Below the pieces are notes generated by a model, which was given only the letters and a program-made list of their open reading frames with translations, ran no database searches and was not told the DNA's origin. Of a DNA stretch of 64,000 bases, positions 32,561-40,928 are shown in pieces. Where the stretch lies: NCBI RefSeq assembly GCF_002278075.1, contig NZ_CP022990.1, positions 248,001 through 312,000 of the forward strand. The letters run 5' to 3'. The position numbers and the translations under genes are program-made. Numbering within the stretch: the first letter of the stretch is position 1; every line of letters starts with the position of its first letter. The stretch comes from Paraburkholderia aromaticivorans. GTDB lineage: Bacteria > Pseudomonadota > Gammaproteobacteria > Burkholderiales > Burkholderiaceae.

Positions 32561-33652
32561 ATGATTTCATCCCCGCCTGTCGCACCTCCCGAACCGCCGG
32601 ATGCACCAGATCTGCCGGTCCGCCCGAAAAAGCAGAGAACGGCCTCGCTCGTGCTGTACATCGGATTGGTGCTGCTGGCGCTGTGGGTGGTGCGCGATTT
32701 CATAGCGGTGGTCGCCTGGGCCGGCGTGATCGCCATCGCGCTGTGGCCGGTGTTGCGCAAGGTCGAGGGCAACCGCTGGTTCACCGGCCGCACGACGCTG
32801 ATCGCCGCCGTGTTGACGCTCCTGATCGCGTTGCTGGTCGTGCTGCCGGTGGGCATCGGCATTGCGCAGGCGCTTCGCGAAGCGCATGACATGAACGAGT
32901 GGTTCAAGACCGTGCAGGAAAACGGCATTCCGCTGCCGGACTTCGTCCAGCATCTGCCGTTCGGCGTGCAGCAGATTTCAGGCTGGTGGCAGGCCAATCT
33001 CGCTCAGCCGCTGCGTGGGTCGGCGGCGATGAAAGGGCTGCACAGCCCCACTGTCATGACGCTCGGCCGGCACTTCGGCGCGCGCGCGGTGCATGCCGTG
33101 ATGGTGTTCGCATTCGTGCTGGTCACGCTGTTCGTGATCTTTCAGGCGGGCCCGCGTCTGTCGGGCTCGCTGCTCAAAGCCATGCGGCGCGGTTTCGGCG
33201 ACGACGGCGCGCAGCTTCTTCAACGCATGGCCGCGGCGGTGCGCGGCACGGTGTCGGGACTGGTCGTGGTCGGACTCGGCGAAGGCGCGTTGATGGGCGC
33301 GGCCTACTTCGTGACGGGCTTGCCGCACGTCGCGCTGCTTGGGTTCGTCACCGCGATTGCCGCGATGCTGCCGTTCTGCGCGCCCATCACCTTCGGCATC
33401 GCGGCGTTGTGGCTCCTGTCGCAAGGCTCGGTGGCGGCGGCCATCGGCCTTGTCGTGTTCGGCTCGGTCGTGGTGTTCGTTGCCGAGCACTTCGTGCGGC
33501 CGGTGCTGATCGGCAACTCGACGCGTTTGCCATTTCTGCTCGTGCTGTTCGGCATTCTCGGCGGAGCGGAAACGTTCGGGCTGCTCGGCATCTTCATTGG
33601 TCCCGCGCTGATGACCGTGCTGATGGTGTTGTGGACCGACCTCGTGCAATAG
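32561..33652 (+). CDS. AI-2E family transporter (PerM/YdiK type)
   Basis: This 363-residue inner-membrane protein has about eight transmembrane helices in the usual AI-2E exporter-like layout: a pair near 28-75, one near 85-105, then the central soluble segment and four to five C-terminal helices. It includes the family-typical LGEGALMGAAYFVTGLPHVALLG region and PFCAPITFGIAALWL. The N-terminus is Pro-rich (PPVAPPEPPDAPDLP). Homologues export autoinducer-2 or small molecules, or act in sodium/proton exchange; the substrate here is unknown. The upstream gene on the other strand is unrelated in function. Confidence 0.88.
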   Translation: MISSPPVAPPEPPDAPDLPVRPKKQRTASLVLYIGLVLLALWVVRDFIAVVAWAGVIAIALWPVLRKVEGNRWFTGRTTLIAAVLTLLIALLVVLPVGIGIAQALREAHDMNEWFKTVQENGIPLPDFVQHLPFGVQQISGWWQANLAQPLRGSAAMKGLHSPTVMTLGRHFGARAVHAVMVFAFVLVTLFVIFQAGPRLSGSLLKAMRRGFGDDGAQLLQRMAAAVRGTVSGLVVVGLGEGALMGAAYFVTGLPHVALLGFVTAIAAMLPFCAPITFGIAALWLLSQGSVAAAIGLVVFGSVVVFVAEHFVRPVLIGNSTRLPFLLVLFGILGGAETFGLLGIFIGPALMTVLMVLWTDLVQ

Positions 33653-33697
33653 TTGCACGGAGTTGCCCGGCCCATTGCGGCCGCACGCCTGAACCGT

Positions 33698-34573
33698 TCA
33701 GGGCCGCTGATTCGACGGATGGTCCTGCGGCGGCGGCTTCACGCAGCCCAGCGTGTATTTGAGCGCGGCGGGCAGCAGCGCGCTCCAGACATCCCAGGTA
33801 TGGCCGCCGTCGATAATGCGCAGCGCCGCCGGATTGCCCGCCAGCCGAAGGTGCGTATAGAGCGACGACGCTTCGGCCTGGATCGCGAGATCGTCGTCGC
33901 CGGCGGCGATGAACACCGGCAGACGATACGGCCGGCTCATGTAGCGCTCCCACTGCGCCGGATAGTTGAGCTCGTGCCAGACCCGCGCGTCGAACTCGTG
34001 CTCGCCGAACACGCCGACGCGCCGTGCCGCCGAGGCGCGCGGCGGCTCGTTCGCGTAGATCGCGGGGCTCAGCAGCAGGGCGCCGCAAAAGCGCTCCGGC
34101 TGCGTCATTGCATAACGCAGCGCGCCGAAGCCGCCCATCGAGACGCCGCCGATCATCCGCCCGCCGCGTTGTGTCGAAACCGCGTAGCGTGTTTCGATCT
34201 CGGGCAGCAGATCGTCAAAGAACGCGCGCTCCATCTTTTCCTTGCGATCGACGTACCAGTCCGTGCCGCCTTGCGGCATCACGATCGCGACCGGCGGCAT
34301 GTCCTTGTGCTCGATCAGCGCGTCGGCCGCGGATTGCAGATGGCCTTGCGTGATCCAGTCGTTGGCATCGCCGTTGTTGCCGTGCAGAAGATAAAGCACG
34401 GGAATGCGGCTCGTGTCATGGCGGTAGCCGGTAGGCAGATAGATCGTGTAGGACCAGTCGCGGCCGAGCGCATCGGAATAAAAGCTTCGGCTGATGACGG
34501 TGCTGGCGAACGCCGGCGCGCTGGTGGAAGCGGCGCAAAATGCAACGAGGGCGGAGTGCAGGAATGGACGCAT
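33698..34573 (-). CDS. Secreted esterase D/feruloyl-esterase-like hydrolase
   Basis: This 291-residue protein has a Sec signal (hydrophobic residues 5-20, cleavage near AFA at 21-23) and an alpha/beta-hydrolase esterase domain. The nucleophile elbow is GGVSMGGFGAL with the serine of G-x-S-x-G, the oxyanion region is YLLHGNNGDANDW, and GGHTWDVW gives the catalytic histidine. It resembles esterase D/S-formylglutathione hydrolase and feruloyl esterases, but with export. It is convergent with the permease gene and lies 98 bp after opgC on the same strand. The substrate is unknown; plant cell-wall esters are plausible. Confidence 0.8.
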   Translation of the reverse strand: MRPFLHSALVAFCAASTSAPAFASTVISRSFYSDALGRDWSYTIYLPTGYRHDTSRIPVLYLLHGNNGDANDWITQGHLQSAADALIEHKDMPPVAIVMPQGGTDWYVDRKEKMERAFFDDLLPEIETRYAVSTQRGGRMIGGVSMGGFGALRYAMTQPERFCGALLLSPAIYANEPPRASAARRVGVFGEHEFDARVWHELNYPAQWERYMSRPYRLPVFIAAGDDDLAIQAEASSLYTHLRLAGNPAALRIIDGGHTWDVWSALLPAALKYTLGCVKPPPQDHPSNQRP

Positions 34574-34671
34574 GTCAGATCAGGAGGCGCGCCGCGCGAG
34601 TCGGCGCGCGGCCGTCATGCTATCAGGATCGGCTGTGAAATCTTGAGGAGCGGCCCGGGTGCGCCCGTCGC

Positions 34672-35781
34672 TCAGGGCCAGGTGCGAAGCCGCCCGCCAT
34701 AGAGCCGCCCGGCCAGACGCTTGAGCGGCTCGGCGCCCAGCGCCACCGCGAACAGCGCGGCGACCGCGACCGCGTCGGCGAGCAGTCCGAGCGGATAGTT
34801 GAGGTAGCCTTCCGTTGCCGCGTACAGCACGGAATCGACCACAAGCGAGATTACGGCGCCGGCGATAAAGCACAGCAGCCCTTTGCGGCCGATCACGCCG
34901 ATCCACGGCATCCATTGCGCGAGTTTCTTCGCCCAGCCGAGCTGAATCAGATTCGCGACGAGCCACGCAATGGCGAGAAAATTGACGGCTCGCAGGTACG
35001 AGAGATTCTGTTTGAGGCTGGCATCGAGCGGCTCACGCTCGATCACGAGCTTGTAGTAAGCCGCGGCCGCCACCGCGGCGAACGCCAGCAGGCTGACGAG
35101 CCAGCTCAGGCGGTGGGTGCTGACGCGCTGATAGACCGGCTGGCAACGGGCCAGCACGCCGAGCACGAACAACAACTGCCAGGCGAACGGATTGAAATCC
35201 CAGTGCATGTCCGGCGCGGCGGGCAGGTAGGCGTCGATCGCCGGAGCGCCGGCCCATAGCGCGACGCTGCCGGCCAGCAGCAGCCAGGGCTTGCTGCGCG
35301 CGAGCGGCAGGATCATGGGCACGAGCAGCGCGAAGAACGCGTACATGGGCAACACGGAAGCCAGATACGGCTGGCGGCGGAACAGCAGAATGTCCCCCAG
35401 CGCGGCGAGCGGGGTGTCCATCAAGTCGTCGAGATCGGTCGTGGCGAGATTCGGTCCGTCGATGCTCAGCGCCATGAGCACGGCGCTGACCAGCAGCATC
35501 AACGCGGCGGTCACGAGAAACGCCCGATAGATTTCCAGCGAGCGCCGCAGGAAGCGGCTACGCGCAATCGTCTCGTTGCGCCGTTCGGCCAGCGCGGCAT
35601 AGGCCGTGGCGGTGGCGAAGCCGCCGAGGAACACGAACACTTCGGCAGCGTCGCACAGCGCGTAGGCGTGCAGCGTGACGCGCGAAAGAATGCTGCCGCC
35701 GATGTGGTCGACGACGATAATCAGAAGAACCAGCCCGCGGAAAAAATCGAGCTCGATAAGACGGGGTTGCGACTTTTGCAT
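34672..35781 (-). CDS. opgC: OpgC-family acyltransferase-like membrane protein
   Basis: This 369-residue inner-membrane protein has about ten helices. It begins with the OpgC-type segment RLIELDFFRGLVLLIIVVDHIG, in which the Asp and the Arg near the first helix are family hallmarks, followed by AEVFVFLGGFATATAYA. OpgC proteins succinylate osmoregulated periplasmic glucans. The ATG at 35781 precedes the conserved block; a longer open frame upstream is not conserved in character. It may share a transcript with the downstream esterase gene (98 bp gap). Confidence 0.88.
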   Translation of the reverse strand: MQKSQPRLIELDFFRGLVLLIIVVDHIGGSILSRVTLHAYALCDAAEVFVFLGGFATATAYAALAERRNETIARSRFLRRSLEIYRAFLVTAALMLLVSAVLMALSIDGPNLATTDLDDLMDTPLAALGDILLFRRQPYLASVLPMYAFFALLVPMILPLARSKPWLLLAGSVALWAGAPAIDAYLPAAPDMHWDFNPFAWQLLFVLGVLARCQPVYQRVSTHRLSWLVSLLAFAAVAAAAYYKLVIEREPLDASLKQNLSYLRAVNFLAIAWLVANLIQLGWAKKLAQWMPWIGVIGRKGLLCFIAGAVISLVVDSVLYAATEGYLNYPLGLLADAVAVAALFAVALGAEPLKRLAGRLYGGRLRTWP

Positions 35782-36305
35782 TGTGCGATGCCCAAAGCAA
35801 GCCCTGTGCGACGGCGCGCTAGTCCAGCGCGGCAGGCGTCTCACAAGGCTTTTTGAAATTGGATTGGCTACAGCGGCGGATACGCGATCCGCGTCGCCGC
35901 TTTCAACCGGCCGGACGTGGCACGGCTGCAGGAGGCAGTAAAAATGACTGCCGCGACGGCGCGGAGTTCCGCTGCACCGCCGCAAAAAGCTTTCGATTAT
36001 ATTTCTTTCCGTGACAAGTCCGCTTTGGAGCGCGCAGGGCGGCCGAGCGTCAACCGTTGCCCAGCACGAGTTCGCGTGGCGCTGCTCCGCTTACCTGAAT
36101 GAGCGCCGGGATAAAAGGGGCTGCCGCACCAAGTGGAGATTTCGCAACATTTTGAGATATCGACACCACACCCAATGGACGGCCAGCTAACGGCGTGTGA
36201 GGATTTCCGTAAAGCGCGGCCGGGTCGGTGAGTACCGGGTCGAAGCGTCAAGAACAACAGCGGCCGGATCGAGTTGTCCCATTGCTCGAGTGCAGGGAGA
36301 TCGTC
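35782..36305. other. 524-bp divergent gap between opgC and the porin gene
   Basis: No gene is seen. The stretch 35985-36010 is AT-rich (contains GATTATATTTC) and may hold a promoter. The porin leader ends with a GGGAGATCG ribosome site 6-13 bp before its ATG. A long leader is usual for regulated porins, but no specific regulator site could be named. Confidence 0.4.
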
Positions 36306-37466
36306 ATGAACAAGCAAGTGTTCGCGCTAGCTGTCTCCGCCGCTGTGTCTGCCACTTTTGCCGCGTCCGCCTCCGCGCAGACGAGCGTGACGCTTTACGG
36401 CGTGCTCGACGAGGGCATCAACTACACCAACAATGTCGGCCACGGCCATGTCTATGAGCTGGCGAGCGGCTACGCACAGGGTAGCCGTTGGGGGCTGAAA
36501 GGCGCTGAGGATCTGGGCGGCGGGCTGAAGGCCATCTTCCAGCTGGAAAACGGTTTCGACGTGAGTTCCGGGCGGTTCAACCAGGGTGGCCGGATGTTCG
36601 GCCGCCAGGCGTTTGTCGGTTTGAGCGCCGACCGCTTCGGCACGCTGACGTTCGGCCGCCAGTACGATTCGGTGGTCGACTATCTGGCCCAGACCACGGC
36701 CAACGGCAACTGGGCCGGCTTGCTGTTCTCGCACCCATACGATAACGACAATACGGACAACACGTTTCGCCTCGACAACGCGGTCAAGTACACCAGTCCG
36801 TCCCTGTCCGGCTTTCAGTTCGGCGGCGTCTACAGCTTTAGCAACGACACCGGCTTCGCGAACAACCGCGCGTACAGTTTCGGCGGCCAGTACGCGTACG
36901 GCGGCCTGCTCGTGGCCGCCGCGTACCTGCAGGCGGACAACCCCGGCAATGGCGCGAACGGCGCGATCACGGCGAACGACGCCGGCTTCATCGCCGCCCG
37001 CATGCGCGTGTTCGGCGGCGGCATTACCTACACGTTCGGCCCGGCGACGGCCGGCTTCGTCTATACCAATTCGAACTATCTGGACCCGACCGGCAACGGC
37101 TACCTCGGCGTGACGCCACTCGTGCCGCCGGGCGTGCTGCTGAACTCGCTGAAGTATCAGAATTTCGAGGTAAACGGCAAATATCAGATCTCGCCGATGC
37201 TGTTCGTCGGCGCGCAATACGTGTACACGATGGAAACCTACGACGCCTCGACCGGCGGCGTGAAGCCGAAAATCCACTCGTTCGGCCTGATGGCGGACTA
37301 CAACCTGTCCAAGCGCACCGACGTCTACATTCAGGGCGAATATCAGCAGGTGACCGGCGACTCGACCTATTCGATTCTGGACGAAGCTTTCACGCCGGGC
37401 ACTCAGTCTCCTTCATCGACGTCCAGGCAGGTCGTGGTGCGCGCGGCGATCCGGCATAAATTCTAG
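36306..37466 (+). CDS. Gram-negative porin (Burkholderia OmpC-like)
   Basis: This 386-residue outer-membrane porin has a Sec signal peptide with cleavage after SASA (residue 24). The mature protein starts QTSVTLYGVLDEGINYTNN, the standard beginning of Burkholderiales general porins. The rest is amphipathic beta-strands with the landmark GSRWGLKGAEDLGGGLKAIFQLE, the loop-3 type region, and a C-terminal phenylalanine (IRHKF) required for Bam assembly. It forms trimeric diffusion channels. The length is typical (about 360-390). It is monocistronic with a 500-bp upstream region suited to regulation. Confidence 0.95.
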   Translation: MNKQVFALAVSAAVSATFAASASAQTSVTLYGVLDEGINYTNNVGHGHVYELASGYAQGSRWGLKGAEDLGGGLKAIFQLENGFDVSSGRFNQGGRMFGRQAFVGLSADRFGTLTFGRQYDSVVDYLAQTTANGNWAGLLFSHPYDNDNTDNTFRLDNAVKYTSPSLSGFQFGGVYSFSNDTGFANNRAYSFGGQYAYGGLLVAAAYLQADNPGNGANGAITANDAGFIAARMRVFGGGITYTFGPATAGFVYTNSNYLDPTGNGYLGVTPLVPPGVLLNSLKYQNFEVNGKYQISPMLFVGAQYVYTMETYDASTGGVKPKIHSFGLMADYNLSKRTDVYIQGEYQQVTGDSTYSILDEAFTPGTQSPSSTSRQVVVRAAIRHKF

Positions 37467-37573
37467 TTGCGTGCGAATTGCTTTCATTTCATCGCCGCGC
37501 GCGGATCCGGATTACTAGCGAAGGCCGCGGATTGAAGAGCGTGAATATCGGATAACGCACGACGGATTAATGC

Positions 37574-37936
37574 TCAATTCAAGACGCAATTCTGAATCAG
37601 AATACCGACTAGCACGCCGAACGGAATGCCAAAAGTTCTGCCGCGCAACGTGGCGTTGATGTCTTCGTCGAGTACGAAGCTGCAGCGGCGTTCGCGCCAG
37701 ACGGTTTTGTAGGCGAATGGCTTTGCGTCGACGACCACGATCGAAATCAGCGCGGTCACGATAACCTGTTGCACCGCATGCAGCTTGGCCATGAACGGCG
37801 AGAATTCGCCGGCATTGCACAGCAGCAGCATGATGACGGCGGCAATCAGCGTGCCGAAGAAAAAGCCGCTCATGAATCGGTTTGCTGAACTGAGAGAATC
37901 CACTTGAACCTCGGCTTGATTTGCCGCCAGGATCAA
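37574..37936 (-). CDS. Small membrane protein of unknown function, start uncertain (possible frameshift)
   Basis: This is a 120-residue frame with three hydrophobic stretches (about 22-42, 57-73 and 100-118). It is not recognised. No ribosome site precedes its TTG start at 37936 or the internal ATG at codon 22. Upstream, a perfect GGAGG lies 5 bp before an ATG at 37968-37970 that begins MSVKLFLVCRL in another frame; a one-base shift near 37938 would join that start to ILAANQAEV. The gene may therefore be frameshifted, or the published base may be wrong. If joined, it would encode about 131 residues with a signal-like start. Confidence 0.5.
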   Translation of the reverse strand: MILAANQAEVQVDSLSSANRFMSGFFFGTLIAAVIMLLLCNAGEFSPFMAKLHAVQQVIVTALISIVVVDAKPFAYKTVWRERRCSFVLDEDINATLRGRTFGIPFGVLVGILIQNCVLN

Positions 37937-38123
37937 GGCGGCAAACTAAAAATAGTTTGACGGACATGCTTTTCCTCCGATCGAGCGGCGTTGCCTTGGC
38001 TGCGGCGGCGCTCGACCTCAATGGATGCGTAAGAATATTTTTATTGCCGTGTTCAACCTATCGTCCTTTTCCTAATGGTGGCTAGGATAAATCCGAAAAA
38101 CGCGCAAACTCGCGACGTTCCGG

Positions 38124-38711
38124 CTAGCTGTTCAACAGGTTCAGTCTCGCGTACTGCAATAGCATGATGGTCTTGCCGTCGACGATTTCACCTCGCTCGA
38201 TCATCGCCAGCGCTTCGTCCACCGGCAGTTCCAGCACCTCGATGTCTTCGCCTTCATCAGCCAGACCGCCACCCGAGCCGACTTTCGCCACCGCATCGTA
38301 TTCGGCGACGAAAAAGTGCAGTTTTTCCGTGACCGAACCCGGGCTCATGAACGCCTCGAATACCTTGCGGACCTCGCGCACCCGATAACCCGTTTCTTCC
38401 TCGACTTCCGCGCGAATCCGTTCTTCCGGCGACGCGGCCTCCAGCAGGCCGGCCGGCGCCTCGATCAGCATGCCGTGATGACCGTTGACGAAGGCCGGCA
38501 GGCGGAATTGCCGCGTCAGCACGACAGTGCGCCGCCGCGGGTCGTAGAGCAGCAGCGTCGCGCCGTTGCCGCGGTCGTAGGTTTCGCGGCTTTGGCGCTG
38601 CCAGCTGCCGTCGGCGCGCTGGTAGTCGAAGGTGGTTTTTTTCAGGACGTACCAGTCGTCGGACAGTACCTCCACGTCGACGATCCTTACCCGGCTGGTG
38701 GTTTCGTTCAT
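38124..38711 (-). CDS. Nudix hydrolase, GDP-mannose pyrophosphatase (NudK)-like
   Basis: This 195-residue protein has an N-terminal beta region (VLKKTTFDYQRADGSWQ), like NudK-type sugar-nucleotide hydrolases, and a Nudix box around residues 98-120 (GLLEAASPEERIRAEVEEETGY). The EVEEETG metal-binding end is intact. The glutamate expected six residues after the glycine is serine, as judged by alignment to NudK. Such enzymes cleave GDP-mannose or ADP-ribose-like compounds. It is divergent from a DeoR-family regulator with shared repeats between them, so it is probably under that regulator. The ATG at 38711 was preferred over one three codons earlier. Confidence 0.8.
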   Translation of the reverse strand: MNETTSRVRIVDVEVLSDDWYVLKKTTFDYQRADGSWQRQSRETYDRGNGATLLLYDPRRRTVVLTRQFRLPAFVNGHHGMLIEAPAGLLEAASPEERIRAEVEEETGYRVREVRKVFEAFMSPGSVTEKLHFFVAEYDAVAKVGSGGGLADEGEDIEVLELPVDEALAMIERGEIVDGKTIMLLQYARLNLLNS

Positions 38712-38764
38712 GGTTCGCATCCTCTTCGGTGGGCGAGCGGCTCGTGCCGCATACGAATCCATGG

Positions 38765-38802
38765 TATCGTGCGATATCGTGCAAAAACAAGGAATTTCGT
38801 GC
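38765..38802. promoter_or_regulatory. Three helically phased TATCGTGC repeats between Nudix and DeoR genes
   Basis: TATCGTGC occurs at 38765-38772 and 38775-38782, and a one-mismatch copy TTTCGTGC at 38795-38802. The spacings of 10 and 20 bp place all three on one face of the helix. The repeats lie 54 bp before the Nudix start and 32 bp before the DeoR start. They are likely sites for the DeoR-family repressor. Confidence 0.55.
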
Positions 38803-38833
38803 AATCCGCCGAACTCGCCGGGAATCTTCGCCG

Positions 38834-39589
38834 ATGCTGACCTCGCAAAGAAAGCAGTTGATCCTCGAAGCGCTGAAGCGCCACGGGCAAGTGGTCGCCA
38901 AGACCTTGAGCGCGGAATTCGAGGTCTCCGAAGACACCATCCGGCGCGACCTGCGCGAACTCGCCGCCGAGGGCCAGCTTCAGCGCGTGCACGGCGGCGC
39001 GCTGCCGGCGTCGCCCGCCGCGATGGATTTCGCGGGGCGCGAGCGTATCGAATCGGCGTCGAAGGCGGCAATCGGCCGGGCGGCGGCCGGCATGATCGCG
39101 CGTGACCAGATTGCGTTCGTCGACGGCGGCACGACCGCCGTGCAACTGGCGCGTCATCTACCGCGCGACTTGCGCGCGACGATCGTCACGCATAGCCCGA
39201 GTGTCGCGGTCGAACTCGCGGAGCATGCCGGGCTGGAGGTCGTCATGATCGGCGGGCGCCTGTTCAGGCATTCGATGGTCAACGTCGGCGCCGCCGCCAT
39301 AGAAACGCTCAGTCACATTCGCGCCGATCTGTATTTCATGGGCGTGACCGGCGTGCATCCGCAAGCGGGCCTGAGCACCGGCGACAGGGAAGAGGCCTAT
39401 GTGAAACGCGCGTTCGTGGAGCACGCGGCGGAGACGGTGGTGCTGGCGTCGGCGGAAAAACTCCACGCGGCGTCGGCGTACAAGATTGCGGATGTGACGG
39501 CGGCCAGCGCGATCGTCGTCGAACGGAACACCGCCGAGGCGCTGACCGCGCCGTTCGAGGCGTTGGGCATCACGATCGTGCGCGCATAG
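38834..39589 (+). CDS. DeoR-family transcriptional regulator
   Basis: This 251-residue protein has an N-terminal DeoR winged helix (residues 5-60, AKTLSAEFEVSEDTIRRDLRELAAEGQLQRVHGGAL in parts) and a C-terminal sugar-phosphate-sensing domain. The latter has the typical FVDGGTTAVQLARHLP, MIGGRLFRHSMVNVG and ADLYFMGVTGVH segments and the DREEAYVKRAF block. Such repressors respond to phosphorylated sugars or nucleotides. It is divergent from the Nudix hydrolase and probably controls it and itself through the TATCGTGC repeats. The ATG at 38834 gives the normal length. Confidence 0.92.
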   Translation: MLTSQRKQLILEALKRHGQVVAKTLSAEFEVSEDTIRRDLRELAAEGQLQRVHGGALPASPAAMDFAGRERIESASKAAIGRAAAGMIARDQIAFVDGGTTAVQLARHLPRDLRATIVTHSPSVAVELAEHAGLEVVMIGGRLFRHSMVNVGAAAIETLSHIRADLYFMGVTGVHPQAGLSTGDREEAYVKRAFVEHAAETVVLASAEKLHAASAYKIADVTAASAIVVERNTAEALTAPFEALGITIVRA

Positions 39590-39938
39590 TTCGGCATGCA
39601 GAGGAACGGGAGGGCGTCATGCTGCGGCCGCTTTTACGGTTCATACCGGATCCGTTTGTGTGAGCCGCATATTTTTTTACCGGCGGCGAAGTGTGCAACC
39701 AAACACACCAACGCATTTTGATTGCGGTTGCCGGCTCTGGATGCGTCAACATCGCGCCACTCGCGCGCGATATGGACGCTGACGATGTGCGCTGCGCAGG
39801 CTGACTCATCGCATCTCCCGTGAACGCACGCGATGAACTCGCGCGCCATGTTCTGCTCAAATGGTATCGCGCCGCCGCCGGCTTGGACGCGCCTTACGTT
39901 TCGCCGCAGGCAAGACGGATTCCTTTCACGGAGACTTC
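39590..39938. other. 349-bp gap with one doubtful small ORF
   Basis: A minus-strand frame at 39634-39849 (71 codons, ATG start, five cysteines, beginning MAREFIACVHGRC) has coding-like third-position GC in its first half and an AT-rich end. It could be a small gene or a remnant. No repeat or terminator was found. The plus-strand gene that follows has the site ACGGAGAC before its ATG. Confidence 0.4.
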
Positions 39939-40355
39939 ATGAGCAATCGCGCAACGCAGATCCTTCCTCACCATAGTTATGTTCATTCGATCGGTGCGCC
40001 GCTGGCCTGTGTGCAAGGCACGATCGGCAAGGTGTTCGCCAGCCCGGAAAATCATAACGGGGCCAATCACCAGCACTTGATCATCAAGATCGACACGGTT
40101 TTGAAGTTCGACGGCGGTACGGACAATCTCGTGGGCACGGAGGTCTTCGTCGCCGTGCGTTTCGGCGACAACGAAGGTCTCGCGCATGAAATCCCCGGCT
40201 TGCAGGCCGGCCAGCCAATCGAAGCCCAAGGCGAATACATTCCCGACGCCAGCGCCTATCCCACTGAAGACAACAGCAATCCCGTTCTGCCGGTCCTGCA
40301 CTTTACGCATCATCCTGTCGGCTATGTAAAGTATCACGGGGAGTACTACAGCTAG
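39939..40355 (+). CDS. DUF3465-like small OB-fold protein
   Basis: This 138-residue protein has no signal peptide. The order of motifs resembles the DUF3465 family: a start GTIGKV, then NHQHLIIKIDTVL, a mid-region with GLQAGQPIEAQGEYI and an end PVLHFTHHPVGYVKYHGEYY. DUF3465 proteins have HQ and THH-P signatures in a small beta-barrel (OB-like) fold. Histidines H53, H55, H122 and H123 could bind a metal. The function is unknown. It is followed at 20 bp by a 10-bp-stem hairpin. Confidence 0.6.
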   Translation: MSNRATQILPHHSYVHSIGAPLACVQGTIGKVFASPENHNGANHQHLIIKIDTVLKFDGGTDNLVGTEVFVAVRFGDNEGLAHEIPGLQAGQPIEAQGEYIPDASAYPTEDNSNPVLPVLHFTHHPVGYVKYHGEYYS

Positions 40356-40375
40356 CCGTCTTCCATCACGCCGGA

Positions 40376-40401
40376 GCGGCGCGAGCCCGTTCTCGCGCCG
40401 C
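40376..40401 (+). terminator. Strong hairpin after the DUF3465-like gene
   Basis: A perfect 10-bp stem (GCGGCGCGAG / CTCGCGCCGC) with a CCCGTT loop begins 20 bp after the stop codon. No T-run follows, so it may be a Rho-assisted or RNA-stabilising hairpin and not a classic intrinsic terminator. Confidence 0.45.
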
Positions 40402-40928
40402 GACCATTCTCCTCCCGCACTCGCTGCCGTTTGCGTGGACGATTCAAGTTTTGCTCCCACTTTGCCGTTAAAGCAAACGTTGTCGTGCGGCTGCCTAGGG
40501 GTAGCCGTTGGCGCGTCTTGCGTGGCGCGCGGATCGGATCGCTTGTCCGGACGAGGGCAACGGCACGCATAGCCGCCCGACACGTTGCACGCGCAACGAT
40601 GTCCGCAATACCGGGCGTAAGGTTTGTATCAGAGTGTGTGAGTTGACGCGTTTTTTATAAAACGCACTTTACAATTCCGCTGGAATTTTAATCGGTAATC
40701 TGACCCTTTTCGCGGAAGATCGGCTGTTTTGGCGGGCGGTATCCGCGCGTCCGGGGTACCCGGCAGCCGGTAAAGGCAGGGGGCGGATTGGTCGGCAGGG
40801 CATGGATGAACGCCGCACGAGGCGGTTCGGCCGTGTCGCAGGGAAAGCAGCGCGCCGTCCGGGCGCGCGCATCGTCTGCGGCAAGCCGGCATCCAGCTCG
40901 ACAATGAATGAGGCAGGAGTCGAACAAG
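40402..40928. promoter_or_regulatory. Control region upstream of the NlpD-like gene
   Basis: An AT-rich island at 40640-40695 contains a 7-bp hairpin GCGTTTT-TTAT-AAAACGC (40648-40665) directly followed by CACTTTACAAT and a dyad AATTCC-GCT-GGAATT (40673-40687). TACAAT may be a -10 box. The dyad is placed like an operator just downstream of it. The rest of the region shows no gene. Confidence 0.4.
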
